DNA from: Diadema setosum
Taxonomy: Eukaryota; Echinodermata; Echinoidea; Diadematoida; Diadematidae
NCBI GenBank assembly: GCA_033980235.1
Contig: CM067072.1
Coordinates: forward strand, 13,481,871 to 13,545,870
Direction of reading: 5' to 3'
DNA length: 64,000 bases
Each line of letters opens with the position of its first letter. Positions within the stretch are counted from its first letter, which is position 1. Under the pieces are notes generated by a model. It was given only the letters and a program-made list of their open reading frames with translations, had not been told where the DNA came from and searched no databases. A program made the translations under genes and the position numbers. Below are positions 1 through 11,070 of this stretch, piece after piece.

Positions 1-460
1 ACTGACCCCACACTGCAGTAGTGAACCCGGCCGACTGGAAGTCGACGTGATTGAATCTGTGCATTTATAAAAGTGGAGTCTCCAAATCTAATCCGCTCTT
101 CTTCTTTTTTTTTCAACCACCCTGCATGCGCCATCCATTCCATTTTTGAGGATTGGTTTGCTCCATTTACCGTCACTCCGATGAACACCGAAATGAATGG
201 ACCTCGCGATGAGAGTCAACCATGCGCATGACCTTTTTGTTCAACAGCAATTAAACGAATAACTCCTCGTCAAAAAACCTGGGTGGATACCGAGAGCAAA
301 GGCCGCACCTCGGATAAAACGCTATAAATCAAAATGTAAGGACGCCGACCTGAATAAGGAAGAGCGAACAATTTTTGCAACTGGTAAATCACAATCAAAG
401 TTTTCTCCTGCGTGAATGATATAAAGGCAAGATAGGTATTGAACAATGTAATGTGTCTTC

Positions 461-484
461 GGGGGGGGGGGGGGGGGGGGGGGG
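461..484. repeat. Poly(G) run, 24 nt
   Basis: An uninterrupted run of 24 G on the plus strand. It is long enough to form intermolecular or intrastrand G-quadruplexes and is a likely point of assembly or polymerase slippage, so the true length is uncertain. Confidence 0.95.
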
Positions 485-809
485 CCATGATATTTCACCT
501 GTGAAATAGAAGACATCTTTTTTTGAGATATCACAACAAAAGTCAAAACTTCAAACCAAGGTCTCATTTCATCCATTATTGCACATGACTTTGCATGCTT
601 GACATTATTATTGTACAGTAGTTTGATCATTTTAGAATTACACCCATAAGACGTGCAAATAACATCCTGGAGTAAATATTACCAAAAAATAAAAAATAAA
701 AAATAATGCTCAAATGGTACGAATGGAGTGAAAAATCATGTTTTCCTAAACCATATCATTGCTGTATATGGCAATCATTACTTTTTCTTTTGACAGAAAA
801 TGCTATCTA

Positions 810-810
<1 letters not shown>

Positions 811-844
<34 letters not shown>
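811..844. repeat. (TG)n microsatellite
   Basis: TG dinucleotide tract with one interruption near its start. A shorter TG tract follows at about 874-886, separated by a GA-rich spacer. Confidence 0.95.
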
Positions 845-1566
845 ATGTGTGAGTAAAATAGCGAGAGAGAAAGAGTGTGTGTGTGTTCTCGTGGTGGGGG
901 AGGCTAGAATCCCATAGATCTTATGGATTGAATGGGCGTGTACCTGTGCAACAATAGATCTTGCTCACTGTATAGTTGCGAGCTCTAAAAACCACAAGTA
1001 ACCTGCTCAACAAAACTGACAAAAAAAAAAAAGTGTCATGTATAACGGGCAACAAAAGCTTGGGTCTGTTTCAATACACTGCTCACCTTCCCTAATCTTA
1101 ACTTTCACTTTCAACAGAAGAGGCTCCCTTTTTATCTCTCTGTGGAGGTGAATAGATGACTGAAACGAAAGTCGCCACAGGTGAACTGACAAAAACCAGT
1201 CCACAGTGATGTATTGTAGTGTTGCTACTTAAACTGCTAAAGTACACTGCTTGCAAGACAAGGACTCAAGGACTAGAGAGGGGCAGTCTGGTTTGTATTT
1301 CAAAGTCTGTGACTGTAGCATGACCACCAGTAAAGCAAACCAATGTCGAGCCAAAAAGAAAATCAGATACAGAGATCAATTCAAAGGCCCATCTTGATAT
1401 CTATCTAGTCTTTCAATATTTTACTTTGCAGACATTCCAACTTGGCACAACATACAGGAGAAAATGCCATGCATTACTCTTCTTCTTTTTTTTTTTAGCA
1501 CAAAACAAGAAGTCACTTTGTTATGTTTTCACTGGTATCAAACTCATGCTCAAAGTTGTACACATG

Positions 1567-1570
<4 letters not shown>

Positions 1571-1621
<51 letters not shown>

Positions 1622-1662
1622 TTATACATGTGTGTGTGTTTGTGTGTATGTGTGTATGTGTG
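1571..1662. repeat. Compound (TA)n-(TG)n microsatellite
   Basis: About 46 nt of pure TA repeat runs into an interrupted TG repeat. Translating it gives apparent open frames on both strands (poly-Ile-Tyr, Cys-Val) that are not genes. Long alternating purine-pyrimidine DNA of this kind can adopt cruciform or Z-DNA forms. Confidence 0.95.
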
Positions 1663-4360
1663 CAATTATCAAACACATTTAAAAAATCAGAAATTCTGAC
1701 TCTAGAGCATTGTTTTGAGAAGCCAAGTAAGAAAATAGTTCTACAATGCAAGTGATATAGGCATCAAATGTCATTCATGGTAATTCGATTTTGAGAAAAA
1801 TCACTTCAGCATCAATATCTGAAAATGAAGTAACTGCTATAATCCATTAATTTGAACAGAAACAAGTGGTATAAGTACCACAAGATATTCTGTGTTGATG
1901 CATCCCCATACACATCTACAAAGAAAACTTATTTTCAGAAAATGTTCATGATATTGCATGGTATCATTTGCATATGTGTAAAATCCAAAATTCATAAAAT
2001 CATAAAATTATGGAAAATCTATCATTCTCACAAGTATTTGGTCAGTTTCCCTCAAATGAGAGATAATATGAAAGTTACATTTTTGGTTCTGATAATTCTC
2101 AATTCCATAAGTTCGACAATTTCTTCATGAGGTTTACAAAAAGAGCCTTTTTTAAGAATGTAATGCATGTTGTGAAACCACAATGTATTGTTCATTTGTG
2201 AGGAATATGAAAATAAACTAAGCTGAAAACTGAAACTGAAGTTAGCAGAGTGAAAGAGCAATGCAACACAAGCATGAAGTAGAACAGGATACCGAGGCTT
2301 TCTTCCACACTTAAATCAGTCTGCTTACATTCGCCATCAATTTCCACCAACCATTCATCACCGTCACAGAGTTGCATAATTTCTGTTAAAAGAGAACTGG
2401 TTTATGTTTAAACTGTCTAATAATACTACTGTAAGAGTTTATGTGGCAGTCATTCCTGGCATCACAGAAACGCTGGCAGAGACGTTCAATGAACCCTTAC
2501 TGTGCTAGGAACTTTGGACAGTGTGTACAAAGCTATGGGGTTTTCTGTACCAGTCGCCACTCAAAGCAAGCAAAGGTTTAAGGCATGAAGGATGAGAGCC
2601 CTGGAAGACGAGTGGACAAGATTTACATCCAACACGAAACTTCGCGACAACATGAGGATGATGAAGCCGTGCGCGGCACGAAAATGTGGAACTGAAGTGG
2701 AGTGACGCTGGCCGGATCTGGAGTAAATATACAGCGAGAGCACAGACAGTTTAGCCAATATTCCCATCCAAAATCCTTGCCGGATGTCATATGATAATGG
2801 GAAATCTTCTGATATTCCACTGGGTAAGAGCCTCTTCAAGTGAACAAGTTAAAGGGAGAAACGTGAGACAAAGTTGGTCATCATTGTACAGTATAGAAGT
2901 ATGAATACCTGGTTGAAAGTTTTGACCCACCGACTAATACACAAAATTGATGTGGACAATGCATTTTTTGTATGCATCCATGGGCAGTAGGGGTACTTAA
3001 GTCCTCTCTCTCTCTTACACTCAGAATACTGAATACCATTCCTATTACAGGAAGACCACAACAAAGGGGTAAACATAATCACTTCAAGCAATCTTTCCAT
3101 CAAAGTGCATGCATAAATCTTTTTTCCATCCCTTTAAATTAACACAGACTGAGGGGAGGGGTTGGTGGTGTGGATAAGCTTCTTTGCAATTTTCACCATC
3201 ATCCAAAAATTGGTGTCTTTTTTGGCAAAGGAAATGCTATTACCACGGAAACCGCAGGCCAATCAGGCCTTTCTTTTTAACCCCACATGGGGAGGGTGAT
3301 TGGTGAATGGGACACAAAGTGTGAGTTGGTGGATAGGGGGTCACTCAAGCAGAAAAATAGGGCCTCACCTACTGTGATTTCAGAAGGAGACGGGAGGATT
3401 GAGGACGGGACCGGTCATCTCACAATAGTCCCACTCAATGCATTCCCAGTCGGTCCTCATCCAAATCTTGTGGTTTCTCCTGCATAGTAGCTCTGATTGC
3501 TTCAAGGGCAAATGGCCACAAAATTTTCTCGAATTGAAAAAAAAAAAGGGTCAAATGTGGTAAGTGTGTTCAATTATTAAAGAAGTTCAGCTACTACAAT
3601 ACATACTGTGCAGTCGAGTTAGGAACATGCAAGCTAGACTTTAATTTTAATATTCCTATTTAGTACACGCATACTAACTCCTATAGCACTGCATGAATTG
3701 AAAATCAGCAGTCGTATACATATTCATGTTCATTTGGTTCCGTAAAAAGTGGACAATGCAGTTTAGATTTGTCACCAAGGCGCCATAAAATGTTTGGTCT
3801 GGACAATAAAACAACATTAAACAGTACTCATCGACCTTAATCCTAGAAACCATCTAACGATTCCTGGGGTCATGCATCCACATGTAATGACACACCACAA
3901 AATTTTCAACTTTTATTCACTTTATTGTTTTAACTCCTTTTCACTTTTTTCTCCTTTTCAATGATAGATAGATGTCCTTAGAAGAGCTACAGAAAAAAAA
4001 AAAGAGAGGGCAAATATTCAAAATATTTCGAACTTGACTCACTGTCTTTGAAGTGACAGGCTAAGACGTCATTATGCAATTCAACTGTGGGAACCCCTGG
4101 GTGCCAGATCCCGAGATATGATTACAGAAATATGCACGTACATGCTTGCAAACACGTAGAGTACTTATCACAAAACGGGGTGCAAACACTCTTTGGGGGG
4201 GACCTCTGAGTGCCACTGTTTATTTTCAAACACAGACAGAAATCACAGCCTTTGTAGGAACACAACTCTGGAATCTGCAAATGAACTTTTTTGGATGAAA
4301 GAAGAATCAACGACCCCGCCCCGCATATCATGCATTTTTTGACATGATGTTTCTTTTCTC

Positions 4361-4374
4361 GTTTCCATGGAGAC
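4361..4374. promoter_or_regulatory. RFX-type X-box palindrome
   Basis: The 14-mer GTTTCCATGGAGAC fits the imperfect palindrome GTNNCCATGGNNAC exactly. This is the established binding consensus of RFX-family winged-helix factors (ciliary and other genes). Occupancy and target gene are unknown. It lies at the edge of a modestly GC-richer segment. Confidence 0.4.
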
Positions 4375-5349
4375 ACTGCATGGGACAGGCTTGCTTGCGC
4401 ATGTTTGGAGAGTTTGTTTTGGACAAATCGAAGAAAACATGTTTTCATGAAGTGCCGTCAAAACTCTTCAGGTTAAAAAAAAACAGTATTGGCCATGGAA
4501 TTTCACTTCATCACCAGGGCTTAATTCATGAACTTTGGTCCCAGACTGTTTAACGCGCCTCTTGTTAGCATAGGTCAAGTTTTATCGTATCATCACTTCT
4601 CCCGCAATTGACAGAGCAATCAACCCGAAACGATCGCAACGTATGGATGTACAAGATAACCGTTTTGTCGAACGAGGAAATTAACTCATGAAATTCAACT
4701 ATCAGCCCTTGGATTTGGTTTGTCAGTTTTGTTATTGGTTTGCTCTTTGGCTTATTTTGATGGGCCTGAGATATGCTGATCCGCCCCTTGTGCGTTTACA
4801 TGCCACCTCATACGTAATACTGGAGACCATGAACCATCAATATCAACAATTTTTCCTTCACTTCTTCCCCTCTCGCAAAGACAGGGCAAATATTCCCAAA
4901 AGTCTACAGTCTACGCAAATACAACTTTAATGGTTTCAGTTTAAAGAAGTAATTCACATGGCGTTCTATGTGAAATTACAAATGTGATCCTCTATGTATT
5001 TATCTCCTTTGTTCCAAACTCACAGCCAAACAGGCAGATGGCAAACTGTTCAATAGAAAATGTAGAGTAGATATACATGCCCTTTGATACAAAAGGCTTC
5101 TTTTTTCAGAAGTATTTTTCTGGCTTTTTACAAAATACTCTTTGTAAGTCAAAGCTCTTATCTATACATGTCCTAAGTTCCTGATTCAAATTTGTTCGTA
5201 TCTTATTTTTCTTGTTCTTTTGGATGTTGATTTCAGTGCCTCAGTGGAGTTTATTTCATACTCTGGCGATATCATGAACAAGATTTTTTTTCCCCCAAGA
5301 TGGCAGGCATTCAATTAGATCCTTCACCTTTGCACCTGTAAAGGGTAAA

Positions 5350-5377
5350 GGGGGGGGGGGGCGGGAGGGGAGGGGGC
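5350..5377. repeat. G-rich run
   Basis: Twelve consecutive G, then a G-rich tail broken by C and A. It contains several GGG or GGGG runs, so an intrastrand G-quadruplex on the plus strand is possible. Confidence 0.9.
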
Positions 5378-5499
5378 AGTTTCTTACCATTACTTCTCTG
5401 GTCTTTCCCCTCCATCTTCTCTACCTTACATTCTGATGTTTTGCTTTTTTTCTGTCCCTCCTTTGCTCTTTGGAGGAACTTTGCTCATTTCTTCACCCC

Positions 5500-5720
5500 A
5501 TCCATCTGGCTTTGGGATGCCGGTAGAGTGTGAGGCGGGATGAGTCTGTGCGCCCCCGGCTGCACTGGGGAGTGAGGGACGCACCTTGGAAGAACATCTC
5601 ACCCATCATTCGGAATCAGACCGACGCTCGTCACAATTATCCCACGCATCTAATCTCTCCGTGCCACATTCACATGGACTAGACGGATCATCTCTGGAGG
5701 CGGTAATCTACCTTTGACGA
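5500..5720. other. GC-rich high-complexity island
   Basis: About 220 bp clearly richer in G+C and in sequence complexity than either flank. One plus-strand frame is open for about 50 codons from just after a TAG at about 5,525 to a TAG near 5,682. It shows no recognisable motif, and its apparent acceptor lacks a good pyrimidine tract. It could be a regulatory element or part of an exon; I cannot decide between them. Confidence 0.3.
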
Positions 5721-6653
5721 TGGCCCCTAAAAGTTGCGAGCTGCACCAGTCACAACTTCACGGGCAGCAACAGAAATGTACACAGATGTAATTTATGGCA
5801 CGCAACATTTCAAACACTTTGAGAAAGTCATGTGGCCACAACTTTTTCATGTGGTTTCATCCACAGATAAAACTTTCCAAGGCACATCTTGTACAATCAC
5901 GTATATGAGAGAGCTTTCAGACTTTCTAAATTAGACATCCTAAAACAGATCATCATCTGAGTGTGAACAGGGGCAAGGGGAGAAGAATCACCCATTTGTG
6001 CCCCGATCGCATCTTTCTGGGGCAGCGAATTAGGGCCGGAGATCCCTGCATGTTGAGTCCTCTTTACAAAGTGCTCCTGCACACCTGGCACGGGGAGGGG
6101 TTAGCTAAGCCCTCAGCAATCCCCATCTCCATCTAGTAATCCAATCACCTACTTTGAAACGGGTGATGATAACTTGCGATGGTTACGCACAGCGATGGTA
6201 GTGGTAGAGTAAGGATAATCAGTGCATTGGACAACAACGGGATGGGAAGGAGATGGGCATCTATGGGGGATGGGCCCTATCATTTTCTTGGTCAAAATTT
6301 GTCAATCTCTTTTGTTTGGAAACAGAGGTAGATGCTCCTAGGATGGGTTCATCGACTGTAAGTTGGAAAATTAACCCACTTAGGACTACCAGCCTATTCA
6401 AGATCCTATGGACTTTGCATACAAACTATTGCCAACGGCACTGAAGAACATTTACACAAAGTGCAAATCCAATCACGTACTTACGACCAGCAATATATTC
6501 GTGACTGTATCAGACGTCATGCATAGTAAGACATGATGTGAATTGCACTTGATGGTATGCTATCCTCTAAACTATAATGTTTTCTAATCTTGAAAGAGGT
6601 ACACTGTTTCTAGAAGGATGTAACACTGATAGAAAAAAAGAAAAAAAGGATAT

Positions 6654-6771
6654 TCTTGCATTTCATGCATACTTATTAGAAAGTATCTTCATCACTGGTA
6701 TAAAGAAAAAAATCGAGTGGTCTTGCATTTCATTCATGCTTATTGGAAAATATCTCCATCACTGGTATAAA
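6654..6771. repeat. 67-bp tandem duplication (1.75 copies)
   Basis: A unit beginning TCTTGCATTTCAT at 6,654 restarts at 6,721. The second copy is truncated at about 50 nt and both end in ACTGGTATAAA. The copies differ by a few substitutions. The unit is AT-rich and has no coding signature. It lies directly upstream of the TIR transposon. Confidence 0.85.
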
Positions 6772-6836
6772 TATACTAATCTCTTGGCCCTATCTAAACC
6801 TTGCTCAATAAAGTTACACACAATCCTCAGATCAAT

Positions 6837-7617
6837 AGTTACGTTCAGACGGCAGGCCCTAACCTCGAGGTTAGGAAACCTCGAGGTTTAGCTCTTGCCC
6901 CCTAACTACGACGTGTGTCCACACGACGAATCTTAACCTCGAGGTTACGAAACTTCGAGGTTAAGCTTCTGCCCCCCGTAACTACGAGTGGGTCCCACTC
7001 GATGTTAAACCACAAACCGGAAGTTTCAGCCAACACTGCTAACAAGGCGTCTATTTATTCTTTAGTCCAACCCTGTCGGACTTGCTTACAGGTACTCTTT
7101 TTCTCTGTCATGGTATGCAGAGACAGCACTGCACTGATGACTTTATGCCTCTATGAAGATATTCGTCGAAAACATTTTTTTTTTTTTTTAGCGTCGGAGA
7201 AGAATATAGAATACAGTAGCGAGTTCGACGTGTTCAGTTTCAGAGATCAAGCGCATGGGAAGAAAAGATGATGTTGTTGTGTCGTGCGTCATAGGTTTTT
7301 CACGTGTAGTGTATTTGTGGTGTACGTTTGGGAGGTTGACCCGGAAGCAGAGGGAAATTGTGGGGGCTGGAGTTTACGGCGAGGTCACTCTTAACTTCGA
7401 GTTCGTTGTTTTTTGTGTCCACACGGTGCGTAACTACGAGTGGGGACCCCCCGCGGCTCGTGGTTAGAGCGCTAACCATAAGATTTCTCGTGGCTCGAAA
7501 CATCGAGCAAACCTCGAGGTTTGCTAACTACGAGTGCGTCTTCACGGTCCCTAACTACAAGCTCTAACCTCGAAGTTTCCTAACTTCGAGGTTAAGGGCT
7601 CCCGTCTGAACGTAACT
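6837..7617. mobile_element. Complete TIR transposon (non-autonomous), palindrome-tiled ends
   Basis: The left end AGTTACGTTCAGACGG is matched by its reverse complement CCGTCTGAACGTAACT at the right end, and the inverted similarity continues for about 50 bp. Flanks allow either a 3-bp AAT duplication (6,834-6,836 and 7,618-7,620) or a 2-bp TA duplication with ends trimmed by one base. The first would suit PIF/Harbinger- or ISL2EU-like families and the second Tc1/mariner. Inside the left end, a ~75-bp module occurs twice (from about 6,858 and 6,932). Each copy contains two CTCGAG- or TTCGAG-centred palindromes and a TAACTACGA hairpin. Similar CGAGTGG, CCTCGAGG and TAACTACGAG pieces recur at 7,430-7,600. 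The longest internal frames (118 and 70 codons) show no transposase motif, so it is probably mobilised in trans. Confidence 0.85.
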
Positions 7618-8293
7618 AATAAGATCGATATCATTGAAAAAAAAAAAAAAACCTTGACATACAAGTTTCTGCAATTCGATAAAAAAATGACCTGGACACT
7701 ATCCTTAACACCTTCACTACTTTATTTACTGACACGCATGATATGCCAGAAGGTGTATTGAAGCTGCGGTTCTGCACGGTTTAATGTCAAATTCCAACAT
7801 TCCAGGCCCATCTGCTGTTTATTCCATCACCTGACTAAAAGTCTGCTAACCCTGACCAGTCCTGGCGACATCTGAAGCGATCTGCAGCAAAAACTGGTCT
7901 AATCGAGTTTGTCCGCAGAAAAAGTAAAACGCCGCCCAATTTGGCCCGGCGCTGGAGTGTAATCACAGCATCGTGAGAACGGCAAACCATGAATGGGGCG
8001 CTTTGAGAAGGGGCAGTTTGGGTTTTGCATGGGTGCAGGTGAAGGTGCAAGTGCATCCTTACTGTCTGTTTAAGTCTTCCGTTACTACTAGCAACTGGAG
8101 TCCACATGGTGTTAATGGCATTGTGATGCCGTGGTAATCGGACGGGTTGAGGAAGAGCAAGGAAAGTGCACAGAAAGTGGGAGACAAAAGTTAGGGATGA
8201 CAAAGTTAGGGATGGCTGAGAGAGAGAGGATCTAATTGAGAGGTGTCGTCTGCTTTCATCGCATCCCCTGTGCCCATCTGGGCTGTATTAAGG

Positions 8294-8318
8294 CCCCCCC
8301 CCCCCCCCCCCCCCCCCC
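8294..8318. repeat. Poly(C) run, 25 nt
   Basis: An uninterrupted run of 25 C on the plus strand (poly(G) on the minus strand). It has the same quadruplex and slippage implications as the other long G/C runs of the window. Confidence 0.95.
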
Positions 8319-8745
8319 GAGATCCAGGTATCACACTTAATAGCAACAATTCACAGCCTTGTCTGGCAAATTGGCAGAGGCTTCTTAACAGCTAAGCTTC
8401 CCGCAAAATCCGGCACAAATCATGGACTCGGCCGTAATGAGACTTTGAAGGCCCAGTTTTACAAGCCTTGCATATCCTCCTCCACATTCGAAACATGCTG
8501 TGGACTTAACAGTTAATCTTCATGCGAGACAAAACACAACAGCAACACAGCACAAAAATAATAAGAACGTGCTGCCTAGGTAACCAGCCAAGTTGCCTAT
8601 CAATATTTCCTTCCAAATATAGGCGTTACATATCGCTTGCTTACGTCTACCGAAGCAAGAAACTGGGATCTGTCGTAATCTGGCTGGATTGAGGTAGGAT
8701 CGTCTGGCATGGTAATTTTTTCATCTTTTAATATTCGCCCCAGAT

Positions 8746-8775
8746 TTGCCATGACGGACGTTGCCATGACGGACG
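8746..8775. repeat. 15-bp perfect tandem duplication
   Basis: TTGCCATGACGGACG occurs twice head to tail. The period is a multiple of three, so any reading frame crossing it gains a five-residue repeat. Confidence 0.9.
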
Positions 8776-11049
8776 AGTGCGTGAAAATCAGATTGAGTAG
8801 AAAAGATGGCAAAGGTAGCTGGTTGTCTTTCCGGCTTGGAAAGTCCAAGGCAACTTTTTGACTAGTGTCTGATAACGAAGGAGTACCAAAGAGATTTGCA
8901 CATTCAACTGGGCGCATGTACTCCCAAGAGTACTAATTGCAGCAAATATCCTAGGCATAATCCTAAATAAGCCTACCCCTATGAGGAGGGTTCTTGGAGA
9001 AATTTACATGAGTTTCGTAATAAACAAGATTACTAGAATCCATTTAACCTTAATGCTATTCCACCCACGCTCATGTTTTTTTTAACCTTAGATATAAAAA
9101 AAAAACAACCGATTCCAGACCTGCACACCTTTGCAACAGATCACTTTCAAAAACTTTTTAAATGAACTAAAATCTGCTTACAGAATGTCCCTAAAACTTA
9201 GACTTCTAAGGAAACTGCCAGATTGCAGTAAAAAATGTCTAATTATGAAATATGTAACACACTGAAGTCAGACATCCAGAAGTGCAACATGATAAAACAG
9301 ATGAAACACATGTCTCATTACAGATTATAAAATTCAATTAAAAAAAAAAAATGGCAGAATTACCAAAGAGGTTTAGGAAGCCAAGAGAATTACGTCATCA
9401 TTATTGTTTTGCTTTTTTTTTGTGTGTGTGGTTTTGTTCTGTTTATGGCACTTCAGGTGAACAATTTACATGGTACGAACAGCAATCTATTTTATCCCCA
9501 CAGTCTAGAGTACATGAGATGAGATGAGATTTGGATGAAAAATTCAGCGCTCACAAAAATCCCAGAACAGGAAAATGTTTCGGAAAGGGATTGGAAAGGA
9601 ACAACATTGGTAATTCCCAGCCGTACACTTAATGCAACTGCATAGCTCCCGATCGAAAGTATTGGAAACTAACAAACCTAGCATTATAAGTTTCACTTTC
9701 AGTTGTCACATATAATATGTCATCGCAAATTACTAGGATACGGACACACGCAAATTCCGAACAACAATAGAGTGAAGATTTCTCTCCTCTTTGTTGTTTT
9801 GTTTCATCTATACCTTTAAAAAAAAAAAGAGAAATGAAACACAGGACAAGAAAATGTTGATGAAGGGATATTGCCTGTTGAGTGCAGATTGGTACAATAC
9901 CAACTTGATCACCTATGTTGCTATAAAAGTACAATGTATGCCTTGTTGTTCTATGGCCTTGCTTTGCTGTTCGTCTAAAAATGAATGCTCGAAAGAAAAA
10001 GTGCAAATTCTGCAGTCTTACAACCTGTCTCTTTTACATGGATGTTAATGTTCACGTTACAGAATAATGTTAGGGAAAGGTGACCAAATGATGTTTAGCT
10101 AGTTAGTCTACCACGTAAAGATTTTGGTTGGTTTGGGTGTAATATTGGCAGCATGCTTTTGTCTTTTTAAAATTTTGCTTGTCACTAATGCAGCTATAAA
10201 AATCACTCGCAGATATTTCATACTTGCATACAAAGTCGAATGCACTTTGGGAATCTCATCAATACATGACTGCAAAGTATTGCAAATACCATCAAGAAAC
10301 AATCACTCATCAGAGTCATTTATGTTGCAACCATCCCTCATCAATCACTACATCAATCATCTCCACCAGGGCATCAACGTCAGCTTCATCTCCACTCGCT
10401 TTCTTGTCATCTTCGCATCGCAGTCACCAACATCACACTCTGGAGACAGTACTTTCGTCACAAAATGATTCCATTAAAAAAACATTTCCGATGAGGCAAA
10501 ATCTCTAGCAAACACAAATCCACAAGGACAATCAGCCATTTCTTGCACTTCGTACAAATCAAAACCATCTCCACTCCATTAAATGAAAAAAAAAGAAAAA
10601 AATGCTGTCACACTTACTTGCACTGGAGTCTTGAACGCAGACTACAATGAAAATGACCGCCGTCACTGCTGTCGTAACTCTAGCTAACCAGCAAAGGTCC
10701 ATCCTTTTTGGCTCCTGGTTAGCAGACCATCGCAGGAAGCAAACACTGGGTCAGTTTTCTCGTGATTACACTGGAAAAAAACAAAATATAATGGAGAGAA
10801 GAAAAATAATTTCTCATTAAAAAAACATACAACAACAAAAAACACATGAAAAACAATGCAAGTGAATGTGTTTTATGATCTGTTCTGTAATCGACATCAA
10901 CATCATAGCTACCACTCAAACTGATCACCGAAACTTACGATCTAACTCCATACATATTCAATGATGGCATTCCCTTACTATTCCTGCCCACGGCAATGAA
11001 GCATTAGTGATAATACCCTCACACCAATACACCAATACAAACAAATATA

Positions 11050-11070
11050 CAGACAGACAGACAGACAGAC
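11050..11070. repeat. (AGAC)n microsatellite
   Basis: Five perfect AGAC units. The same tetranucleotide recurs at about 37.66 kb. Confidence 0.95.

Larger units (their letters stand above)
1..6653. other. Gene-poor stretch, mostly simple sequence
   Basis: I see no gene that I can support here. The stretch holds AT-rich unique DNA, dinucleotide and homopolymer runs (listed separately), one perfect X-box palindrome near 4.36 kb and one GC-richer island at 5.5-5.7 kb. Open frames longer than 60 codons exist on both strands, but none shows a recognisable domain. The longest ones at 1.46-1.75 kb are translations of TA and TG repeats. A 36-codon frame at 2,585-2,695 (+) has a natural composition but no supporting splice or family evidence. 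Confidence 0.6.

Noticed and set aside
1464..1751. Open frames of 72 and 76 codons on opposite strands
   Set aside because: Both are translations of the TA and TG microsatellite.
2846..3140. TTAAAGGGA ... CCCTTTAA pair suggesting a TTAA element
   Set aside because: Inverted similarity ends after the first five or six bases.
8600..8917. 105-codon minus frame with internal GTAAGC donor
   Set aside because: GC at third positions is no higher than background, and a rival plus exon with a strong acceptor (ending 8,742) and a Met-start frame overlaps it. No family recognised.
10320..10420. Acidic minus-strand peptide (from DDKKASGDEADVDALV to DEGWLQHK, then stop)
   Set aside because: No usable acceptor after the upstream stops, and the sequence is CAT/ATC trinucleotide-rich, so the acidic composition is explained by simple sequence.
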